Shown here: positions 7,199-14,638 of the stretch, piece by piece
Layout: every line of letters begins with the position of its first letter
How positions within the stretch are numbered: position 1 is the first letter of the stretch
Assembly: GCA_023389855.1 (NCBI GenBank)
Contig: JAEWDZ010000006.1
Coordinates: 1 to 26,949 of the forward strand
Direction: 5' to 3'
Length of the DNA: 26,949 bases
From: Bacteroidota bacterium
Lineage (GTDB): Bacteria > Bacteroidota > Bacteroidia > Bacteroidales > Porphyromonadaceae
The notes under the pieces: generated by a model
The model's database searches: none
Told to the model about the DNA's origin: nothing
What the model saw: the letters and a program-made list of their open reading frames with translations, nothing else
Translations under genes and position numbers: made by a program

Positions 7199-10132
7199 TC
7201 AATACCAGCCACCGCTACTACTATTGTTGAGGCTAGATTGATTGTATTTCATATCTTTAAGGATACTTGCATTCACACCGATAGTGATGCTATAGCTTTT
7301 ATAAGGTCCGAATGGTATGATATTTGCGGAAAGATCCCAACAGTGAAGTTTTCGATTCGCTCGAAGAGAAAAGTTGGTAATCCGTTTTTCCTTAAAATTG
7401 TAGTTAGCATCGAAATCGAAACTCCAGTTTTGGGTGGGCTGAAAGCTACCACGAACACTGAGATTATGACGTAGATCGTATTCGTATTCGCGTTTTTCGA
7501 TATTAAAGTTCTGATAATCGTAGCCGATATTCATTGAGTAATTAAAAGAAAGTGACCACGGGAAGTTCCAGCTTACATAGCCGTCATTATCAAGCACACC
7601 CATATCATCGGGCCGCGAATAATCCCCACGACTGGGCAAGGGACTGTTTTGTTTTGGAACATCATTATTTGGCATATTCCCAAATGGCGATATGGGATTG
7701 TCGTTTGTCGGGGATGAATCTCCCTCCGCTCTTTCTTTTTCTTTGTTTTTGCCAAATTTCTTGTCTATCCAGTTGATGAGTTTGTCGAAAGAGCGATTAT
7801 TGAATGTGTAGCTAAATCCCGTTCCTGTAGATATCAACCTTCCGAACCCTTTTCCATTGAGGATGCGAAGTTTGTTTATACGTTTAGGTATAGGTCTTCC
7901 ATCTTCTGAAAGGGTGTAGTCGTACAGATAAGTGTCGAAATCTCCTGATAGTCGCAGTGTGAAGCGAGGAGAAAATCGTATAGCTATCGACGCATTGATA
8001 TTACTCCATTTGAAGGAGTCCGCAGCCATATTATAGCTAGCACGCCAGTCGAATTGGTCAATCAAGCTAATCTTTCGAGTGCCGCCATTAATGCTATCTC
8101 GCGAATCGCGAATTTTCATTTCTAGGTTGTTGTTTACACTGAAATTGATCGATCCATTTTTCCCTCTTCCTGGAGCCGAGAAGGCTCCTCCTTGAAAGGG
8201 ACTATATTCAAACTCTCGCTCGATACCATTGGCATCGGTATAATATATTTTTTTATAGTATCCCCAGAAGGGAGATCCAAAATCGGGCGCATAAGAAAAA
8301 GAAATATTGGGCATAATGCGATGCCGTATCATTTGAATTTTATTGCCAAAGATAGCACGCCAAGGGCGATAAAATCCATACAGAGTAGTACTTGCTGATA
8401 TACTAGCATTAAATTGCTGTAAATGATAGAACCCAAAAACTGTATCTGTAGGCATTATCCTCTGTTCTTGTTCGTTCCATCCTTGCTCTACTTTCTTTGT
8501 AACCCAATTGGCACTGTATGAAAAGGAGGGCGTAATCTTTATGTTATCAAACAGATCGAAGCTAGCGGATATCGGTATTTGATGGCTCATCCCGTTTTGC
8601 CAATCGCGCAATAGATTGCTTTTCAGCAGTAGGTGTTCTTTGGTTGTGATACTATTTCTCAGATTGCCGCTATAGGAAATGGATATTTTTTCATACCATC
8701 TAGTTTTGCCCATTGCCTTTTTTCTTTTGAACGGGTAGATGGTCGATAAAGAAATCGACATATTAGGCAATGACATGGAGATGGTAGAGTCTTTACTTCG
8801 CTGGTCGATTGTGGTTGCTAATGTGATATTCAACGGAACCTTGGTGAAACGTCGAGAGTAGCTTACACTACTACTTTTACTATTCTGTGCACGCTTGTCA
8901 AAGTCATACATTGCTTCCTGAGAATTGTGGTTGTAGCTACTTGTAGAGAAATTGACACTGGCCGAGAAGGTGCGTAGTGGGTCTACTTTGGCATCTTGTC
9001 GATGGCTCCAGTTAAAGCTAAAATCACGTGTTCTGCGATAATCTCCTCGAATACTTTTATCTCCGTATTTCGTATTGACTAATCCAAAAGACATACTACC
9101 GCTATACTTATAGCGTTTCGAGTAGTTTACATCAGCATAAGCAGACCAGGAACCTAAGGTATATATATCGCCCCGAAAAGTAACATCTACATAGTCGTTT
9201 ATAGCCCAGTAATAACCAAAGTTTTTGAGATAAAACCCGCGTTGTATGTCTTCCCCGTAGCTGGGAAAAATAATGCCAGTCGTTTGATGCTCGTTTAGAG
9301 GGAAAAAACCAAAAGGAAGACCTATGGGATAGAGCGGAACTCCTGCCATAACGATATAAAAAGGCCCCGACACGATATTTTTATTCGGTGTAACTTTCGC
9401 ACGAGTCATATGGATACAAAAGTGGGGATTGTGGACGTGGTTGCAGGTCGTGTAATTACCACCTTCCATAAACATCACATTATCGGGCATACGCTTAGAT
9501 TTACTACCCGTGATGTACCCCTCGCCCTGCTGCGTAAGAATACCTGTGATGAAGCCTTTTTCTGTATTGTAGTTGTAACGAATCGTCTCGCTTTCTACTG
9601 TCTGCCCTTCATCTGTGAAGATAGGGTAGGCTATAGGTCTTCCCAAGCTATCAAGGACATATCTAGCATAGACCTGAGAGCTATCTACACGCATTTTCAT
9701 GAAGTTTGAACGGAGGTTAGAGCTTTTGTATTTTACGTTACTAGGTCCCCAAAAAAAGACTTCATTACTGCCCCGAACGACCATGGAGTCTTGTGCAGAG
9801 AAATACATAACATCGTCCAATACAATAGGCTCTTCGTCACCCTCCTCATTATTTTCGGAAGAAGTCGTAAGAACTGTATCGTTGTTGTTTAAGTCCTTCG
9901 CTGCCGAATCCTTGGCTGATACTGTATCGCTTTCCGAAAGCCTATCGTTATCTATGAGACTGGTAATGTCAATAGATACGCTATCTATCGAATCTAATGG
10001 ACCTGCAACAACTGTCTTGTTATTGATGTTTTGAGCTGATGTATGAGGGTAGAGTACCGACAGAAAAATGCACGAGAAAAGTAAGCTTATCAGGATATGA
10101 AGCTTATGCCGGATGTTTCTCGTTTTTTTCAT
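7199..10132 (-). CDS. LptD-like outer-membrane LPS assembly protein
   Basis: The protein has 977 residues and an N-terminal signal peptide (hydrophobic run ILISLLFSCIFLSVLYP, cleavage near TSA-Q at about 34). Residues about 105-160 look like the OstA/LptA-like jellyroll (DDVMYFSAQDSMVVRGSNEV). The central part has the conserved GGNYTTC...H region and YPIGLPFGFFPLNEHQTTGI, which I recognise from Bacteroidota LptD (LptD_2). The remainder is a large beta-barrel with alternating aromatic strands. A polar, Pro/Asn/Ser-rich insertion of about 50 residues (near residues 785-835, SPTNDNPISPFGNMPNNDVP) is probably a loop. LptD places LPS in the outer leaflet. Two Cys, 230 and 239, flank His residues in CNHVHNPHFC. 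It starts 22 bp after nnr and ends with SSSGGWY. The assignment is by motif; the E. coli LptD C-terminal sequence is not conserved. Confidence 0.85.
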   Translation of the reverse strand: MKKTRNIRHKLHILISLLFSCIFLSVLYPHTSAQNINNKTVVAGPLDSIDSVSIDITSLIDNDRLSESDTVSAKDSAAKDLNNNDTVLTTSSENNEEGDEEPIVLDDVMYFSAQDSMVVRGSNEVFFWGPSNVKYKSSNLRSNFMKMRVDSSQVYARYVLDSLGRPIAYPIFTDEGQTVESETIRYNYNTEKGFITGILTQQGEGYITGSKSKRMPDNVMFMEGGNYTTCNHVHNPHFCIHMTRAKVTPNKNIVSGPFYIVMAGVPLYPIGLPFGFFPLNEHQTTGIIFPSYGEDIQRGFYLKNFGYYWAINDYVDVTFRGDIYTLGSWSAYADVNYSKRYKYSGSMSFGLVNTKYGDKSIRGDYRRTRDFSFNWSHRQDAKVDPLRTFSASVNFSTSSYNHNSQEAMYDFDKRAQNSKSSSVSYSRRFTKVPLNITLATTIDQRSKDSTISMSLPNMSISLSTIYPFKRKKAMGKTRWYEKISISYSGNLRNSITTKEHLLLKSNLLRDWQNGMSHQIPISASFDLFDNIKITPSFSYSANWVTKKVEQGWNEQEQRIMPTDTVFGFYHLQQFNASISASTTLYGFYRPWRAIFGNKIQMIRHRIMPNISFSYAPDFGSPFWGYYKKIYYTDANGIEREFEYSPFQGGAFSAPGRGKNGSINFSVNNNLEMKIRDSRDSINGGTRKISLIDQFDWRASYNMAADSFKWSNINASIAIRFSPRFTLRLSGDFDTYLYDYTLSEDGRPIPKRINKLRILNGKGFGRLISTGTGFSYTFNNRSFDKLINWIDKKFGKNKEKERAEGDSSPTNDNPISPFGNMPNNDVPKQNSPLPSRGDYSRPDDMGVLDNDGYVSWNFPWSLSFNYSMNIGYDYQNFNIEKREYEYDLRHNLSVRGSFQPTQNWSFDFDANYNFKEKRITNFSLRANRKLHCWDLSANIIPFGPYKSYSITIGVNASILKDMKYNQSSLNNSSSGGWY

Positions 10133-10154
10133 ACGATACTACTTGTAAAGCAAA

Positions 10155-11687
10155 TTATCGGTGAAAAGATTTGAAGGCTTCAGGTAGGAGTTCTGCTATA
10201 TCTGAAGCAAGCATCGAGTATTCATCCCATTTTCCGCTGTAGATATTGCCAGCCATTCCGTGAAAATAACAAGCTAGAATAGCAGCAGAAAGAGGAGGGT
10301 ATTTTTGCGCTAAGAAAGAGGTTATCATACCCGTTAGTACATCTCCACTTCCAGGGGTAGCTAAGGCAGGGTTGGCGACAGGATTAAAAATTATTTGTCC
10401 ACTAGGAGAGCATATCGCTGTATATGCGCCTTTTAAAATGATGATTACATTAAAACGCATAGCATATGTGCGCGCCTCTTCGAGGCGCTGTTCGCTACTG
10501 GTACAGACCCCAACTAAACGCTCTAACTCTTTCGCGTGGGGGGTAAGGATTGTTTTTTCGGGAAGCTCTGACGACAAGCCCGCTTCTGCAATGATATTAA
10601 TAGCATCAGCATCAAGTACAATAGGGCATTCCGCGCGAAGCAGTAAGTGGTGAAGCATTTTTGCTGTAGCTTCATTGGTACCTAAGCCAGGGCCGACGCC
10701 TACTGCATGGAACGGATGTAGAGGAGGGTCGATCGAGAGATACTCGCTATGAGGATCGACTATTTGCATAGCCTCAGGCAGAGCTGTGCACAGAGGTAAC
10801 TCCGCGCATTCAGGAACGAAGCATGTTAACTTCCCAACGCCACTACGCAGAGCACCCTTAGCGGCTAGTATCGCGGCACCTATTTTGCCTTTTGATCCAC
10901 CTACGAGAAGCGCATGACCGAAGAACCCTTTATGTGCAAATAAAGGGCGTTGCTTAAGTAGATCGGCAATATCGAAATCTGTCGTTTCGTAATAATCTGT
11001 AGGGAGAAGTTTTTTCCCTTCTTCGTTGAGGGAGAGGGACAAGGTTTCTACTCTTCCTGTATATTTGGCATTCTCTTCAAAAAAAAAGGCCAACTTAGGA
11101 AATTCAAAAGTAAAAGTTCGTGTAGCTTCAATGATCGCTCCTTGTGGTATATTCGCATTTTTATCACAATAGAGACCGCTGGGGATGTCAATGGAAATGA
11201 CATCGCAACCTGAAGTGAGATGGCTATGATTGATGAACTGGATAAGAGAGGCAAAAGCTCCTTCGACAGGTCTGTTTAACCCTGTCCCAAATATACCGTC
11301 AATGATAATATCAGTCGATCGAATCTTTGGTGGGTTGAAACTACTACCTCTTCCTATCTCTTGCAGGGGAATGTTGTCATTGGTACGTAGTTCATTTAGT
11401 TTGAATTCAGCTTCTTCGGAAATACTATTTCCCGCGTTGAAGAAGAAAACTTCTACACTATAATGGAGCTGGTTTAGAAGAATTGCTACAGCCAATGAGT
11501 CTGCGCCATTTTTGCCACTTCCAGAAAATATTTTTATTGCTCTCTTTGTATCGTAATATAGCCGAAAACGAGTAGTGAAAGCGATGGCCGCACGTTCGAT
11601 CAATTCGATAGAAGTAATATTATCATAGTCTATTGTATATTTATCGAGGCGTGCGATATACTCTCCGGTAAAAATTTTTCTCATCAT
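10155..11687 (-). CDS. nnr: Bifunctional NAD(P)H-hydrate epimerase / ADP-dependent NAD(P)H-hydrate dehydratase
   Basis: The protein has 510 residues and two domains. Residues about 1-215 are the YjeF_N epimerase (IKIFSGSGKNGADSLAVAIL; IDIPSGLYCD), which interconverts R- and S-NAD(P)HX. Residues about 240-505 are the ribokinase-like ADP-dependent dehydratase, with GHALLVGGSKGKIGAAILAA, GVGPGLGT, VLDADAIN, LTPHAKELERL and TPGSGDVLTGMI, the last holding the likely catalytic Asp449. Together they repair hydrated, inactive NAD(P)H in the cytoplasm. In the epimerase ion-binding loop the usual GNNGGDG appears as GKNGADS: Asn60 and Asp63 remain, but the first Asn is Lys and a Gly is Ala. MM at the start gives two possible ATGs, 11687 or 11684. 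It is first in the lptD-rhomboid operon and has a near-consensus promoter just upstream. Confidence 0.93.
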   Translation of the reverse strand: MMRKIFTGEYIARLDKYTIDYDNITSIELIERAAIAFTTRFRLYYDTKRAIKIFSGSGKNGADSLAVAILLNQLHYSVEVFFFNAGNSISEEAEFKLNELRTNDNIPLQEIGRGSSFNPPKIRSTDIIIDGIFGTGLNRPVEGAFASLIQFINHSHLTSGCDVISIDIPSGLYCDKNANIPQGAIIEATRTFTFEFPKLAFFFEENAKYTGRVETLSLSLNEEGKKLLPTDYYETTDFDIADLLKQRPLFAHKGFFGHALLVGGSKGKIGAAILAAKGALRSGVGKLTCFVPECAELPLCTALPEAMQIVDPHSEYLSIDPPLHPFHAVGVGPGLGTNEATAKMLHHLLLRAECPIVLDADAINIIAEAGLSSELPEKTILTPHAKELERLVGVCTSSEQRLEEARTYAMRFNVIIILKGAYTAICSPSGQIIFNPVANPALATPGSGDVLTGMITSFLAQKYPPLSAAILACYFHGMAGNIYSGKWDEYSMLASDIAELLPEAFKSFHR

Positions 11688-11708
11688 AGCTCGTAGTCAT
11701 TCACCCTA

Positions 11709-11739
11709 CAAAATTACAAAATCTATGTGAGATATCAAA
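11709..11739 (-). promoter_or_regulatory. Sigma-ABfr-type promoter for nnr-lptD-rhomboid operon
   Basis: On the minus strand TTTG (11739-11736) is followed after exactly 19 nt by TAATTTTG (11716-11709), matching the -33 and -7 consensus. Transcription would start about 5-7 nt further on, leaving a leader of roughly 15 nt before ATG 11687. This is the only strong promoter seen for the six-gene minus-strand run. Confidence 0.75.
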
Positions 11740-11848
11740 TATAAAACCCGCTTGCTAACTGTACTTGTAGTACGATATTTGCGGCATCTCTTCCTTATTC
11801 GTATAAATGCTTATTGTAGCGCAGTGAAACACTTATATATTGGCTTTT

Positions 11849-11879
11849 TTTGTTACATTGAATAAATTTCTTATCTTTG
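11849..11879 (+). promoter_or_regulatory. Sigma-ABfr-type promoter for the DUF2807 gene
   Basis: TTTG at 11849-11852, a 19-nt spacer, then TATCTTTG at 11872-11879 gives an exact Bacteroidetes consensus. Transcription should start near 11885, so the DUF2807 mRNA has an unusually long leader for this phylum. Confidence 0.78.
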
Positions 11880-12048
11880 CGAGGTAAAATAACCGTAACT
11901 ATTCATTGCAACCATATGAGGGAGACTTGAGCAATAGTGTTTTTACGAACCCTACCTCTCATTGTTTGATCGCCAAAGAAAAAACTATTTTTAATACGCT
12001 TACAAAAAAAACTTAGGTGAAAAGATCGTCTTCTAAGGACATAATTAA

Positions 12049-12073
12049 ATATGATATGATATAATATAATATG
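12049..12073 (+). repeat. Five tandem pentamers (ATATG/ATATA) ending in the start codon
   Basis: The units are ATATG, ATATG, ATATA, ATATA and ATATG; the last one supplies ATG 12071. Two earlier ATGs (12051 and 12056) open two-codon frames that stop at once. Gain or loss of a unit would alter spacing around the initiation site in 5-nt steps without changing the reading frame of the gene. Confidence 0.7.
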
Positions 12074-12904
12074 AAAAAGTTTTTAGTTACCCTTTTTTTT
12101 GGGCTTGTTTTATTCCTTTTGTGTGGTAGCTGTCTCGCAGATAATAACAGTAGCAGACTCGTCACTAAACCAGTGTCCGTAACCTCTTTTACTGAGCTTT
12201 CAATACAGGGAGATATCGAAGTAGAGTTGATTCAAGGCTCTACGCATGAAGTTGTGATTTATGCTCCGAAAGAGGTGCTTCCTGATGTGAAAATCACGCA
12301 GACGGGAAACAAATTAAACATCGTAAGAGCAAAGCATTTTATCAAGAATAAAAGGTACGATGTCACCGTGAGTGTTACGATGAATACGCTGGCAAAACTG
12401 GATATGAAAAATGGAGCCGAATTAAAAGCAAAAGGCGTTTTTTCTGGGAGTAATATTGCCATTAATTTAAACGGAGCAAGTGATGTGGATCGCCTTCATA
12501 TAAAGGCTAATAACACCCAAATTTCTTTAAGAGGGGCATCGGATTTCAATGCATCTATTGACGGATCTGTATCGATCAGACTAGAGGGCGCGAGTGAAGC
12601 AGATCTTTATATGGAAAATGCTTTGTCAGATCTTAAAGCTACTTTGGATACCGCTTCTTCCTTATCAATCGACGGTACTGTTCGTCTCTTGGATATTACC
12701 GCTAGTGCCGCTAGCGGAATTGATGCTGATGAAGCGAAAATCAAAAAGGCAAATATAACACTAGGTGCGGCTAGCCGAGCAGAACTTTTCGTTTTAGAAG
12801 AACTCTCATATAGAATATCTGCAGCTAGTCGTTTGACTGTTTCTGGCAATCCGCGTATTTTGAGTGCGGTGAGTAAAGGTGCTAGCACTTTCAGAATGAG
12901 ATGA
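12071..12904 (+). CDS. DUF2807 / GIN-domain (putative adhesin head) exported protein
   Basis: The protein has 277 residues. A hydrophobic N-terminus (LVTLFFGLVLFLLCGSC) suggests export; LCGSC could be a lipobox, so it may be a lipoprotein. The rest matches the DUF2807 pattern: VTKPVSVTSFTELSIQGDIE near the start, then a beta-rich body. A turn motif of the GAS type recurs about every 20 residues (NGASDVD, RGASDFN, EGASEAD, TASSLS, SAASGI, GAASRAE, SAASRL, KGASTF), as expected for a right-handed parallel beta-helix. These proteins are common in Bacteroidota but their function is not established; 'adhesin head' is a domain name rather than a proven role. The gene has its own promoter and long leader and is followed 10 nt after the stop by a strong hairpin, so it may be largely monocistronic. 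Confidence 0.85.
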   Translation: MKKFLVTLFFGLVLFLLCGSCLADNNSSRLVTKPVSVTSFTELSIQGDIEVELIQGSTHEVVIYAPKEVLPDVKITQTGNKLNIVRAKHFIKNKRYDVTVSVTMNTLAKLDMKNGAELKAKGVFSGSNIAINLNGASDVDRLHIKANNTQISLRGASDFNASIDGSVSIRLEGASEADLYMENALSDLKATLDTASSLSIDGTVRLLDITASAASGIDADEAKIKKANITLGAASRAELFVLEELSYRISAASRLTVSGNPRILSAVSKGASTFRMR

Positions 12905-12913
12905 TGCTGTACA

Positions 12914-12946
12914 ATCGAGAGTGGCATGCATAGTGTCGCTCTCGAT
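12914..12946 (+). terminator. Strong stem-loop after the DUF2807 gene, without a clear U-tract
   Basis: ATCGAGAG (12914-12921) pairs exactly with CTCTCGAT (12939-12946). Allowing G-U pairs, the stem extends inward to 14 bp around a 5-nt loop. The following bases (GTCATGTATATAGC) are not T-rich, so this may be a partial terminator or a 3'-end stabilising/processing hairpin. A weak -7-like TATATTTC at 12985-12992 could restart transcription for the next gene. Confidence 0.5.
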
Positions 12947-13001
12947 GTCATGTATATAGCTTGTGGGATCGATTTCCGTAGTCGTATATTTCTCTGATAG
13001 T

Positions 13002-13625
13002 ATGAAAAAACTATTGATATTGATTGTTTTATTCTCACTGTTAGGTGTCAAAATTTCTATTGCTCAGCATTTGACACAGGGAACGAAAGTCGATTCTATC
13101 GGTAGAGTAAGTGCGCTTCAAGGCGTCGATACTACCTATGTGTTTGCTTTACCTCAGGTGACGATAATCCATAAGTGGCGACCAAAGTATGCTCCTCTTT
13201 CCTCAAGTGAGAAGGAAACAAATTGGAAACGTATCCGAGATGTAAAGCGAGTGATGCCCTATGTAGACGTCGTTAGTGATCTTCTGATCGAAACATATGA
13301 ATATATGGAGACTCTCCCCAATGACGCCGCCCGCAGAAAGCATCTCAAACGCTTTGAAAAAGAATTGAAGGAGCAGTATATGCCTGAGATGAAAAAGCTA
13401 ACACTCAGTCAGGGACGTCTTTTGATGAAACTTATCGACCGTAGGATAGGATATACTCCATACGAAATAATAAAAGCATTCTACGGGACTTTCAAAGCGG
13501 CTTCCTATACCCTTTTTGCCGAGTTTTATGGAGGTAAACTGGATAGCCACTACGATCCGCAGTACAATTACGACGATGCTTTGACGGAGAGAATCATATA
13601 TCTGTACGAACACCAAATGCTCTGA
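13002..13625 (+). CDS. DUF4294 domain-containing exported protein
   Basis: The protein has 207 residues. I chose ATG 13002 over the in-frame GTG at 12963 because MKKLLILIVLFSLLGVKIS-IAQ is a clear signal peptide with cleavage near IA-Q. The body starts with TTYVFALPQVTII, then has YVDVVSDLLIETYEYMETLP, a charged KHLKRFEKELKEQYMPEMKK segment and GRLLMKLIDRRIGYTPYEII with KAFYGTFKAASY. This is the DUF4294 pattern of Bacteroidota. The family has no known reaction; it is probably periplasmic. It lies 97 bp after the DUF2807 gene and 10 bp before dusB, so it likely leads the dusB-maf group. Confidence 0.82.
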   Translation: MKKLLILIVLFSLLGVKISIAQHLTQGTKVDSIGRVSALQGVDTTYVFALPQVTIIHKWRPKYAPLSSSEKETNWKRIRDVKRVMPYVDVVSDLLIETYEYMETLPNDAARRKHLKRFEKELKEQYMPEMKKLTLSQGRLLMKLIDRRIGYTPYEIIKAFYGTFKAASYTLFAEFYGGKLDSHYDPQYNYDDALTERIIYLYEHQML

Positions 13626-13635
13626 CTATTTTACA

Positions 13636-14625
13636 ATGAAGATAGCTCACTTAGATTTGGGCGAAAAGCCTCTCTTACTGGCTCCCATGGAGGATGTAAG
13701 TGATGCGGCATTTCGTGCTATGTGTAGGTCATTTGGAGCTAGTATGGTCTATACAGAATTTATCAGTGCTGATGCACTGATCCGTTCGGTGCCCAATGCT
13801 CGTAGGAAAATGAAAATATTGGGAGAAGAGCGGCCTGCAGTTATACAAATATATGGAAAAGACCCCGATGCCATGGCGGATGCGGCGCTAATAGCTGCTG
13901 ACGTTAACCCTGATATTATAGATCTCAATTTTGGCTGTCCTGTAAAACGAATCGCTTGTAAAGGAGCCGGAAGTGGGCTTCTTAGGGATATCCCTCTCAT
14001 GCTGAAAATCACGGAGCAAGTAGTAAAAAAATCTCCTGTGCCAGTATCTGTCAAAACACGTTTGGGCTGGGATCACTCCTCGATTGTTATCGAAGAACTT
14101 GCCGAACAATTACAGGATTTGGGCATAGTTGCGCTTACTATTCATGGTCGTACTAGAAGTGACCTTTACAAAGGATCAGCCAACTGGGATCCTATTGCTA
14201 AGGTTAAGTCTAATCCTCGGATACATATCCCTATCATAGGAAACGGGGATGTCGTAACTCCTGAAGGAGCTGCCTATGCCTTTGACCATTATGGAGTTGA
14301 TGCCGTGATGGTGGGACGAGCATCCATAGGTCAGCCATGGGTCTTTAGAGACATGCGATTTTTTTTAGATCATGGTTTCTTGCCTGAGCCTTTAACTGAG
14401 GACGAGTGTCTTGATGTTTTGAAGGCAATGGTGCATAACAATATTGAGAAGTTGGATGAGCGTAGGGGCATACTTCATTCACGAAGGCATTTAGCTGCAA
14501 CTCCTCTTTTCAAAGGAATAAGGGACTTTAGACCTCTACGGATAGCAATGTTGCAGGCAAGAACCTTACAGGAGTTGGAAGGTGTTTTGGAAAATATCCG
14601 TCCTCTATTGAAGAATAAAGTATAA
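13636..14625 (+). CDS. dusB: tRNA-dihydrouridine synthase (DusB type)
   Basis: The protein has 329 residues, a normal length for Dus enzymes. It reduces specific uridines in tRNA D-loops using FMN and NADPH in the cytoplasm. Visible motifs are LAPMEDVSDAAFRAMCRSFGA (FMN barrel start), QIYGKDP, and IIDLNFGCPVKRI with catalytic Cys101. Further along are KGAGSGLLRD, PVSVKTRLGWD, TIHGRTRSDLYKGSANWDPI, IIGNGDV and VMVGRASIGQPWVF. The C-terminal helical tRNA-binding part (about 240-329) is present, with HSRRHLAATPLFKGI. The DusB subtype is the common one in Bacteroidota, but I cannot exclude a sister subtype. It is in an operon-like series with 10-13 bp gaps on both sides. Confidence 0.93.
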   Translation: MKIAHLDLGEKPLLLAPMEDVSDAAFRAMCRSFGASMVYTEFISADALIRSVPNARRKMKILGEERPAVIQIYGKDPDAMADAALIAADVNPDIIDLNFGCPVKRIACKGAGSGLLRDIPLMLKITEQVVKKSPVPVSVKTRLGWDHSSIVIEELAEQLQDLGIVALTIHGRTRSDLYKGSANWDPIAKVKSNPRIHIPIIGNGDVVTPEGAAYAFDHYGVDAVMVGRASIGQPWVFRDMRFFLDHGFLPEPLTEDECLDVLKAMVHNNIEKLDERRGILHSRRHLAATPLFKGIRDFRPLRIAMLQARTLQELEGVLENIRPLLKNKV

Positions 14626-14638
14626 GCGGCTTTTTCTT

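Larger units (their letters stand above)
11688..12070. other. Divergent intergenic region (383 bp)
   Basis: No coding potential is seen. It holds back-to-back promoters, one toward nnr (11709-11739) and one toward the DUF2807 gene (11849-11879). Between the second promoter and ATG 12071 lies a leader of about 185 nt. The leader contains a tiny MRET-stop frame beginning at 11917, a weak imperfect stem between ATGAGGG and CCTCTCAT, an A-rich tract and pentamer repeats at its end. Confidence 0.7.

Noticed and set aside
7162..7212. GTG 7212 as the start of the first rhomboid
   Set aside because: It overlaps the LptD-like gene and adds 17 residues not expected before the first membrane helix. ATG 7161 fits the family better, although I cannot exclude GTG.
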